Below, in pieces: positions 1 through 4,585 of a stretch of DNA of 5,059 bases. Origin of the DNA: DASPKW01 sp038244055 (lineage in GTDB: Bacteria > Planctomycetota > Phycisphaerae > Tepidisphaerales > Tepidisphaeraceae); contig JBBRTW010000497.1 of assembly GCA_038244055.1 (NCBI GenBank), positions 1 to 5,059 of the forward strand. The letters are read 5' to 3'. Below the pieces are notes generated by a model that saw nothing but the letters and a program-made list of their open reading frames with translations, was not told the origin of the DNA and searched no databases. The stretch's first letter is position 1. The number at the start of each line of letters is the position of its first letter. Position numbers and translations under genes: made by a program.

Positions 1-20
1 AAGGCGGGGGATGGGAAGAA

Positions 21-65
21 GTTGCGAGTCACCCCACAGGTCCAGGGGTTAAAACCCCTGGCAAC
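21..65. repeat. Nested hairpin element (REP-like candidate)
   Basis: Positions 42-50 (CCAGGGGTT) and 53-61 (AACCCCTGG) are perfect reverse complements around an AA centre, forming a strong palindrome. An outer arm, GTTG at 21-24 and CAAC at 62-65, can close a larger structure around it. It lies about 120 bases beyond the helicase stop on the minus strand. Neither strand has a T-tract after the stem, so it is not a canonical intrinsic terminator. The compact nested symmetry resembles dispersed extragenic palindromes, but one copy cannot prove dispersal. The hairpin is seen; the REP-like role is inference. Confidence 0.55.
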
Positions 66-67
66 TA

Positions 68-86
68 TCGCCCGCCCTCCGGGCGA
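68..86. other. Second GC-rich hairpin beside the nested palindrome
   Basis: TCGCCC at 68-73 pairs perfectly with GGGCGA at 81-86 around a 7-base loop. A competing register pairs GCCC (74-77) with GGGC (81-84). It starts three bases after the preceding nested hairpin, so the two may be parts of one element or a processing/termination structure for the leftward helicase transcript. No T-run follows on either strand. Confidence 0.45.
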
Positions 87-87
87 A

Positions 88-199
88 GAGGCCAGAGGCC
101 AGACGCGAGAGACCAGAGGCGAGTCCGAATTTCTACTGACTACTGACTACTTCCTACTGCCCACTGCCCACTGCCTACCGCCTACTGCCCACTCCCTTC
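88..199. repeat. Degenerate tandem heptamer array, 16 units in one register
   Basis: A 7-bp period is kept without a phase break for 112 bases. The first six units are purine-rich (GAGGCCA at 88 and again at 95, then GACGCGA, GAGACCA, GAGGCGA, GTCCGAA). The next ten are pyrimidine-rich variants of TGCCTAC (TGACTAC at 137 and 144, TGCCCAC at 158, 165 and 186, TGCCTAC at 172). The array overlaps the 3' end of the helicase gene and supplies its TAG stop (complement of 182-184) and last few codons. Short tandemly repeated heptamers (STRR) are known from cyanobacteria and are similar in period. The function here is unknown. Confidence 0.8.
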
Positions 200-2671
200 C
201 TCCTCCAGCATCTCATCCGTGCATTTGGGATCCACCGTCCGGCACGCGCTGGTTAGTGTCTCCGCGATCCCTGCCAGCCGCGTCCGCCAGTCATCGGGGA
301 TCATCCCGTGCGGCGCGAGTTCGGCGAACTCGCCGCACAGCAGGATCATCCGCATCAGGTGCTTGAAGAGAATTCCCTCCTGCTTGACCAGGTCCCGCGC
401 GCGGACGTACTTGTCGAAATCGCCACCGTGCTCCAGGAGATCGCCGGCGGCCCAGACCGGCGTCACATACAGCCCGCCGGCGTGATCGATCTCTCCTTCG
501 AAGAGCATCTTCATTTTCTGCGCCAGCGGAATAGGATATTTACGCAGCTCCGGCGGCAGATCGCCCTGGTCGGCCGGGGGATAGAGATCATCCAGTGTCG
601 CCAGCCCGCGCTTCAGGATGGCGGGGTCGACGACTTCGGTCGCAAGCCGGCCCGGCGGCATCTCGTAAGGCTTGGGGACGCGCAGCGACTTGGCCACCGA
701 ACCCGGCATTTCCAGTAAACTCTCGAGAATCTGAATCATCTCGTTGGGATCGGCCACGCCCAGGTAATCCAGCAGGAACAAGCCATAGAGCGGATGCACG
801 GCGCGGAAGATCATCAACTGTTTCAGTTTGTCCGTCGGCGTCGCGGTCAGCACTTCATACGGTGGCGGCGCGGCTGCTTCCACCTTCCCCGAACCACGCC
901 CCGAAGTCGGCTTCGCGCTCGATGAGATTCCGATGTGCTCGCCCAGTTTCAACCGCTCAAGAAGCTCACTCACGCGCGGCGGCGGGGTTCGCGCGAGTGT
1001 GGCCGAGGAGGGAGGTGTCGCGGCGGGCTTCGCAGTCTCCGCGCCAGCCCCGGCCGACCCCTCCGACCCCGCCGATTCCTCACCCTCCTCCTCATCATCC
1101 TCAACCGCCGGGACCGCGGCCCCAGCGCCGGCCGGCTTCACCGCGTTCTTCCACTCCTCCGGCGGTCGCGGATCGAGCGCGACCACTCCCATCTGGCTCA
1201 GTGTCACCAGCATGCGCGTCAGCCGTTTCATCTCCAGCTCCACCGCCGGCGGGTCCATCAGACGCCGGCGAATGACCTCGCGGATCTTCTCCACATTCGG
1301 GCTCGCATCCAGCAGATACGCCAGCCAGCGCCACGACAAATTCCCCTTGCTGGCCAGCCGCGCGGCCGGCGCGGTTTGCAGTTTGACGAACTGCTCGGCA
1401 TTCCAATAGGTGAAGCCCGTCCGCCGGTTCGGCTTCTTCTTGTTCAGCGCCTTCTTGGCCGCCATCATCTTGGGATCCTTCGAATCCTCCGGGATGGAAT
1501 CGAATTTCTCCTTCCATCGCGCCAGCTTCACATCATCCTCGTGGGCCAGCGCGTACACATACCCCTCGGTATCGAACTGCGGCCGGCCGGCCCTGCCGAA
1601 CATCTGCTGGGCGCTGCCCGGCTCGATCAGCTTCTTCTTATCGCGCGGGCCCTTCACCAGTGTCGTCAGCACCACGCTCCGCGCCGGCAGATTGATCCCG
1701 GCCGCCAATGTCTCCGTGCAGATGCAGACCGGCAGCAGCTTCTCCTGAAAAAGCATCTCCACCACCCGCCGGTAGCGCGGCAGCAATCCCGCATGATGGA
1801 TGCCGATCCCCCGCGCCAGGAAGGTGCGCAGCTTGTTCCCCGAGCCCACCGTGAAATCGAAGGCTTCGAGCCGCTCCAGCAGCGCCTGGCGCTGGCCTTC
1901 GGCGAAGACATCCTTCCCCTTGAGCACCTCGGCCGTGTCCCAGCAGACATTGCGATCGAAGCAGAAGACCAATGCCGGCGTCCGCCGCTGATCATCCTGC
2001 CCCTGGGCGATCCGCTCCATGAAATCGGGCAGCAGCTCATCGCCGATCCACTCGAAGTGCAGGGGAACTTTGCGCTCCTTGCCTTCCACCAGCGTCACCC
2101 GCCGATCCAGGCTCCGGGCCATCCAGTTGATGAACTCGTGCGCCGCCCCCACCGTCGCCGAGAGGAGCATCACCTTCACCTGTCGCGGCAGCAGCGACAA
2201 CGCCAGCTCCCAGACGATCCCCCGCTGCGGCTCGTTGAAATTGTGGAACTCATCCATGATGACCGCCCCCACCTCCGCGAAATCGAACACCTCCGGATGC
2301 AGCAGGCGATTGAGCAGCACCTCGGCCACGACCACCTTGATCTGGGCATTGGGATTGACCGTGCGATGGCCGGTCACCAGCCCCACCCGATCGCGCTCGA
2401 ATCCCCACCGCTCCACCGTATCCTGCAGCTCCAGGAATTTCTGATCCGTCAGCGCGATCAAGGGCGTGGAATAATAAACGTATCGCCCCGTCCGCAGCCC
2501 CTCATACACCGCCGCCTCGGCCACCAGTGTCTTGCCCGTACCGGTTGGCGCTGAAAGCAGGACTCCATCCTCGCAGGCCGCCCACGCGAACAGCGCCTCC
2601 TCCTGCACCGGGTACGGCGGATATTGCAGGCGATCGAGATACTCCAGAACTATTTCGTCACGCGAGGCCAT
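182..2671 (-). CDS. Ski2-like DExH-box superfamily 2 helicase
   Basis: This 829-residue protein is predicted to be an ATP-dependent RNA or DNA helicase. Core motifs are intact and in order: a Q-like element near PYPVQEEAL (19-27), Walker A APTGTGKT (41-48), motif Ia around STPLIALTDQ (68-77), DEFH Walker B (140-143), SAT (171-173), motif IV ALVFCFDR (233-240), the Ski2-type HHAGLLPRYR signature (292-301), motif V TETLAAGINLPAR (319-331) and motif VI QQMFGRAGRP (355-364). A likely winged-helix region follows (about 440-500). Next comes a low-complexity linker (about 513-606) with an acidic patch DDEEEGEE (525-532). A helical C-terminal region (about 610-810) recalls the DSHCT domain of Ski2/Mtr4. 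The start is well fixed: an in-frame TAG lies four codons upstream (complement of 2681-2683), though no Shine-Dalgarno is visible. The last codons and stop lie in a heptamer repeat array. The helicase class is clear; substrate and pathway are not. Confidence 0.95.
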   Translation of the reverse strand: MASRDEIVLEYLDRLQYPPYPVQEEALFAWAACEDGVLLSAPTGTGKTLVAEAAVYEGLRTGRYVYYSTPLIALTDQKFLELQDTVERWGFERDRVGLVTGHRTVNPNAQIKVVVAEVLLNRLLHPEVFDFAEVGAVIMDEFHNFNEPQRGIVWELALSLLPRQVKVMLLSATVGAAHEFINWMARSLDRRVTLVEGKERKVPLHFEWIGDELLPDFMERIAQGQDDQRRTPALVFCFDRNVCWDTAEVLKGKDVFAEGQRQALLERLEAFDFTVGSGNKLRTFLARGIGIHHAGLLPRYRRVVEMLFQEKLLPVCICTETLAAGINLPARSVVLTTLVKGPRDKKKLIEPGSAQQMFGRAGRPQFDTEGYVYALAHEDDVKLARWKEKFDSIPEDSKDPKMMAAKKALNKKKPNRRTGFTYWNAEQFVKLQTAPAARLASKGNLSWRWLAYLLDASPNVEKIREVIRRRLMDPPAVELEMKRLTRMLVTLSQMGVVALDPRPPEEWKNAVKPAGAGAAVPAVEDDEEEGEESAGSEGSAGAGAETAKPAATPPSSATLARTPPPRVSELLERLKLGEHIGISSSAKPTSGRGSGKVEAAAPPPYEVLTATPTDKLKQLMIFRAVHPLYGLFLLDYLGVADPNEMIQILESLLEMPGSVAKSLRVPKPYEMPPGRLATEVVDPAILKRGLATLDDLYPPADQGDLPPELRKYPIPLAQKMKMLFEGEIDHAGGLYVTPVWAAGDLLEHGGDFDKYVRARDLVKQEGILFKHLMRMILLCGEFAELAPHGMIPDDWRTRLAGIAETLTSACRTVDPKCTDEMLEEEGSGQ

Positions 2672-2725
2672 GGAGGCAGTCTAATTGACGGAAGGGCTTT
2701 TCGCGCCCCCCCGCGGTCGGGGAAA

Positions 2726-2760
2726 GAATGATGAGTTCTGAATGATGAATGATGAATGAC
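2726..2760. repeat. Heptamer array, GAATGAT units
   Basis: Five 7-base units lie in register: GAATGAT (2726), a degenerate GAGTTCT (2733), GAATGAT (2740), GAATGAT (2747) and GAATGAC (2754). The outer unit at 2726 keeps phase with the others across the degenerate one, which argues for tandem amplification followed by decay. It forms the left arm of an inverted repeat with the array at 2798-2825. Confidence 0.85.
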
Positions 2761-2823
2761 ATGCCGGAGATGACGCGTCACCGCCTATCCTCTGCCAATT
2801 CATCATTCATCATTCATCATTCA
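2739..2823. repeat. Perfect 21-bp inverted repeat with 43-base spacer
   Basis: Positions 2739-2759 are the exact reverse complement of 2803-2823; both arms consist of the heptamer repeats. The RNA of either strand could form a long AU-rich stem with a 43-base loop. It lies upstream of both divergent genes, so it could affect either 5' leader. Because the arms are repetitive, slipped pairings one heptamer apart are also possible. Confidence 0.85.
2771..2780. promoter_or_regulatory. Candidate operator, 10-bp palindrome TGACGCGTCA
   Basis: TGACGCGTCA is a perfect palindrome in the spacer between the two heptamer arrays and between two divergently transcribed genes, a usual place for a dimeric regulator site. 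The centre (2775.5) is close to, but not identical with, the centre of the larger inverted repeat (2781). A 10-bp palindrome can arise by chance, so the operator role is inference. Confidence 0.3.
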
Positions 2824-2825
2824 TC
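2798..2825. repeat. Heptamer array, four exact ATTCATC units
   Basis: Four identical copies of ATTCATC occupy 2798-2825, followed by a partial ATC just before the possible GTG start at 2829. The unit is the reverse complement of GATGAAT, the phase-shifted unit of the array at 2726-2760, so the same repeat occurs on both strands within 100 bases. Perfect identity of the copies suggests recent expansion or gene conversion. Confidence 0.9.
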
Positions 2826-2894
2826 ATCGTGTCCTTCTCTTCATTCGACGCCTATCTTAATCGGCGTCGTGATCTTACTCTTCAGCGCAACACC

Positions 2895-3650
2895 ATGAAG
2901 CGAGAAACCCGCGTCAATCTCATTTTCCTCGGCGTCTTCCTGGCCCTGAGCATTCCCGGCGGCGTGCTCCTGTTCAAGAAAAAGCTCGAGCCGGGGGCGG
3001 GGCGCATGTCCACCCCTGATTTCGTCAAGACGCGCCTGCCGTTCATGGTGCCGTTCGATACGCCCGATGATCGCGTGGCGCGCTATGTGCCGGAACTGAC
3101 GGGCAAATGGATCGATGGCCTGGTGCGCCAGAGCGCGGTCAGCGCGGGAAACTTGGGCAACGAAGTTAATGCCGGCGCGGAGCGGGCGATGCTCATGAAC
3201 GGCCACAAGGCGATGATCTCGCCCGATCGCATCGTGCAGGCGGCCGGGCTGCGGCGGGAGGCGGGGAAGATCGTCGTCGGGCTGATCCTATGGGGCGAGC
3301 AGGATCGGCCGGAGGCCGAGCGGTATCGGATTTCGATCGTCCCGGCCAAGGCGCTGCAGTCCGGTGCGTTGCCGTCCGGCGCGCTAAAATCCGGCGCAGC
3401 GCCGAGCGCGACTGACACCGATGCCCGGATCGCAAGCTCGCGCATCATCGCCGCCCGGTGGATCGAACTGCCGGCCGAGGTGAGCCGGGAACTGGCATCG
3501 GCCGGCTATACCAAGCCGCCGCGCCGGGTGGTGTGGATGGAAGTGGAATTCGACCAGCCCGGACAAACTGGCGGCGAGATGGAGATCGAGGTGCGGTTTG
3601 ACGCGGGAACGGGGGCGATCCGCCAGAGCATTGTAAAACTCTTCACATAA
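2895..3650 (+). CDS. Membrane-anchored protein of unknown function
   Basis: I do not recognise the family. From the ATG at 2895 the product has 251 residues. It has a basic N-terminus (MKRETR), then one hydrophobic segment (about 8-27), then KKK and a soluble remainder. This is the pattern of a signal anchor with the C-terminal domain outside the cytoplasm; the single KKK after the helix makes orientation less certain. The C-terminal part alternates in a way that suggests beta strands (about 125-132, 143-150, 211-219, 228-236). A four-unit pentapeptide repeat interrupts the domain at 153-172. An in-frame GTG at 2829 would add 22 residues ahead of the basic segment. I prefer 2895 because it puts the anchor at the N-terminus and keeps the gene out of the repeat array, but neither start has a clear Shine-Dalgarno. 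A terminator-like hairpin lies just after the stop. Confidence 0.8.
   Translation: MKRETRVNLIFLGVFLALSIPGGVLLFKKKLEPGAGRMSTPDFVKTRLPFMVPFDTPDDRVARYVPELTGKWIDGLVRQSAVSAGNLGNEVNAGAERAMLMNGHKAMISPDRIVQAAGLRREAGKIVVGLILWGEQDRPEAERYRISIVPAKALQSGALPSGALKSGAAPSATDTDARIASSRIIAARWIELPAEVSRELASAGYTKPPRRVVWMEVEFDQPGQTGGEMEIEVRFDAGTGAIRQSIVKLFT
3351..3410 (+). repeat. In-frame 15-bp tandem repeat, ALxSG pentapeptide x4
   Basis: Four 15-base units encode ALQSG, ALPSG, ALKSG and the diverged AAPSA (residues 153-172 counted from the ATG at 2895). The first three units share GCG, a Leu codon, a variable codon, TCC and a Gly codon. The period is a multiple of three, so the frame is kept. The product is a small-residue-rich flexible stretch, probably a surface loop between two predicted strands. 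Confidence 0.8.
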
Positions 3651-3665
3651 AAGAATGCCTTTTGC

Positions 3666-3686
3666 GGGCGGCGATTGCCCATTTTT
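3666..3686 (+). terminator. Candidate intrinsic terminator after the anchored-protein gene
   Basis: GGGC (3666-3669) pairs with GCCC (3677-3680), and the stem can be extended inward by two G-T pairs. It is followed by A and five Ts (3682-3686). It begins 15 bases after the TAA at 3648-3650, the expected place for a rho-independent terminator. The stem is short, so efficiency may be modest. It separates the two membrane-protein genes transcriptionally. Confidence 0.5.
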
Positions 3687-3753
3687 CACTGGATGCCGCG
3701 ATTTGTGAAACCTAAGCTAACAGTTGGAACGGGTCTTGATGAGCCTGCGGGTG

Positions 3754-3771
3754 GCGGGAGATATTTCCCGC
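3754..3771 (+). other. Hairpin in the leader of the four-helix membrane protein
   Basis: GCGGGA (3754-3759) is the exact reverse complement of TCCCGC (3766-3771), with a 6-base AU-rich loop. A short T-run (3777-3780) follows after GGGTG. It sits 14 bases before the Shine-Dalgarno of the next gene. It could be a second weak terminator or attenuator, or a 5' stabilising structure. Confidence 0.35.
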
Positions 3772-3785
3772 GGGTGTTTTCGAAC

Positions 3786-3791
3786 AGGAGG
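3786..3791 (+). promoter_or_regulatory. Shine-Dalgarno AGGAGG that fixes a TTG start
   Basis: A full AGGAGG lies five bases before TTG at 3797-3799. It is the only strong ribosome binding site in the window, and it supports the rare TTG start codon for the membrane protein downstream. Confidence 0.8.
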
Positions 3792-3796
3792 TTCCC

Positions 3797-4306
3797 TTGG
3801 CTGCAATTATTCATGAGCCGGCGCTGACGGGTGAGCCCGAAGGTCTGACCCCGACCATCGCCGTGCGCTATGCCTGGGCGGGCTGGATCGTTCTTTTGGC
3901 GCTGCCCGCGCTCTATCTCCTCTATGTTCTCTGGCACATCTCCGGCGGCGGACCGGGTAACGAAGACGTGGCCCGCCAATGGTTCATCGGCGCGACCGCC
4001 TTCATGATCGTCATCACCCCGGTCAGCCTCTTCATTCGCAGCCGCATCTTCAAATCCTACTGGCAAGGCCGGCGCATCGCGCCCAAGGCCTACCTCATGG
4101 GCATGTTCACCGTCTGGATCGCCATGGAACTCGGCGGAATCATCAGCCTGACCGGGTGCCTCATGAGCCGGATGCTCCTGCCCAATATGATCCCCGCCCT
4201 GGTGGCGTTCGTCCTCTTCATCCCCCTCTGGCCCACCGGCAAGTCGATGGTCAACGCCCGCGCGGGCAGCGCCGAGGACCCCGAGCACTACGAGGAGCCG
4301 AGGTAG
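3797..4306 (+). CDS. Four-helix integral membrane protein, function unknown
   Basis: The 169-residue product shows four hydrophobic segments at about 27-48, 62-81, 99-121 and 128-146. They are joined by a short Gly-rich loop (50-54), a basic loop with RSRIFKSYWQGRR (81-93) and a tight turn. The basic loop between helices 2 and 3 suggests that it faces the cytoplasm, so both termini would also be cytoplasmic by the positive-inside rule. The C-terminal tail is acidic (EDPEHYEEP). Helix 3 carries a buried-looking Glu-Leu-Gly-Gly (111-114), which could matter for ion or cofactor handling, but this is speculation. Start: TTG with an AGGAGG five bases upstream. The gene is monocistronic as far as can be seen, with 146 bases before it and 279 after. 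I cannot place it in a named family; a small respiratory or transport accessory subunit is only one possibility. Confidence 0.8.
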   Translation: MAAIIHEPALTGEPEGLTPTIAVRYAWAGWIVLLALPALYLLYVLWHISGGGPGNEDVARQWFIGATAFMIVITPVSLFIRSRIFKSYWQGRRIAPKAYLMGMFTVWIAMELGGIISLTGCLMSRMLLPNMIPALVAFVLFIPLWPTGKSMVNARAGSAEDPEHYEEPR

Positions 4307-4473
4307 GATTGAAACCTGCATCCTCCCTGCGCACTCCCCTTGCATCCGCCACAAAACTCATCAGCCATTTCGCATGGGCAGAGGCGATTCCGACCCGCCT
4401 ATCCCTCTCTTTTCCTCAAAAACGCGGGTTGCTCTGTAATAGGGCCTGTTCCCACCGCCTGATATCAAACCCG

Positions 4474-4491
4474 GCACAACGTTTGCACAAC
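4474..4491. promoter_or_regulatory. GCACAAC direct repeat with 11-base period
   Basis: GCACAAC occurs at 4474-4480 and at 4485-4491, one helical turn apart, about 95-110 bases before the glycosyltransferase start. CAAAC (4466-4470) and GTTTG (4481-4485) add an inverted pair. The spacing fits side-by-side binding of a regulator, but seven bases is short and chance is possible. Confidence 0.25.
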
Positions 4492-4511
4492 TGCCCCAAT
4501 CAGCCCTCCAT

Positions 4512-4542
4512 TCGGGAATTCCCACGCTGTATCGGGATTTCC
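4512..4542. promoter_or_regulatory. Candidate operator, TCGGGAWTTCC direct repeat 20 bases apart
   Basis: TCGGGAATTCC (4512-4522) and TCGGGATTTCC (4532-4542) differ at one position and start exactly 20 bases apart, about two helical turns. The first lies in a perfect palindrome GGGAATTCCC (4514-4523), and the second is a near-palindrome. The pair ends 43 bases before the ATG of the glycosyltransferase, which fits a repressor or activator site at its promoter. No regulator is encoded in the window. Confidence 0.4.
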
Positions 4543-4585
4543 GAGTGTTCACAAACAACCCAGCCAGTTCCCCAAGGCCCCATTT

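Larger units (their letters stand above)
2672..2894. promoter_or_regulatory. Divergent intergenic region, helicase leftward and anchored protein rightward
   Basis: This 223-base gap must hold the promoters of both flanking genes. I see no convincing sigma-70 pair on either strand. It contains a CCCCG/CGGGG hairpin (2709-2713 and 2718-2722), two heptamer arrays in opposite orientation and a central palindrome, each listed separately. If the anchored protein starts at the GTG at 2829 instead of 2895, the gap shrinks to 157 bases. Confidence 0.5.
4307..4585. other. Non-coding gap of 279 bases before the glycosyltransferase
   Basis: No ORF with coding character is visible here. It is less GC-rich than the genes and probably holds the promoter of the downstream glycosyltransferase. 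I see no confident -35/-10 pair and no terminator after the TAG at 4304-4306. Two short helically phased direct repeats lie in its right half and are listed separately. Confidence 0.5.

Noticed and set aside
42..61. Intrinsic terminator of the helicase transcript
   Set aside because: The stem is strong, but no T-tract follows on the minus strand and the distance from the stop is about 120 bases. A rho-dependent or other role cannot be excluded.
22..366. A 114-codon plus-strand frame through the hairpins and heptamer array
   Set aside because: The peptide is repetitive because it reads the repeat array and then runs antisense to the helicase; it is not a plausible gene.
595..1275. Pro/Arg/Ser-rich plus-strand frame over the helicase linker
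   Set aside because: The composition reflects the antisense reading of the GC-rich linker; no domain, start signal or independent support is seen.
935..2554. A 539-codon open frame on the plus strand opposite the helicase
   Set aside because: It is very rich in Arg, His, Gln, Leu and Pro with no recognisable motif, and it lies wholly antisense to a helicase with every motif intact. It is a shadow produced by the high GC content and codon bias of the real gene.
2726..2825. CRISPR-like array
   Set aside because: The repeats are 7 bases, contiguous and without unique spacers, so they are simple tandem repeats and not a CRISPR.
3703..3731. Possible promoter (TTGTGA) or ECF-type GGAAC motif before the four-helix membrane protein
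   Set aside because: No acceptable -10 element lies at the right distance from either motif, so I do not call a promoter.
3686..4354. A 222-codon minus-strand frame over the four-helix membrane protein
   Set aside because: The plus-strand gene has a clear AGGAGG and four hydrophobic helices. The antisense frame is rich in Gly, Asp, Glu and His, typical of the complement of a membrane protein gene.
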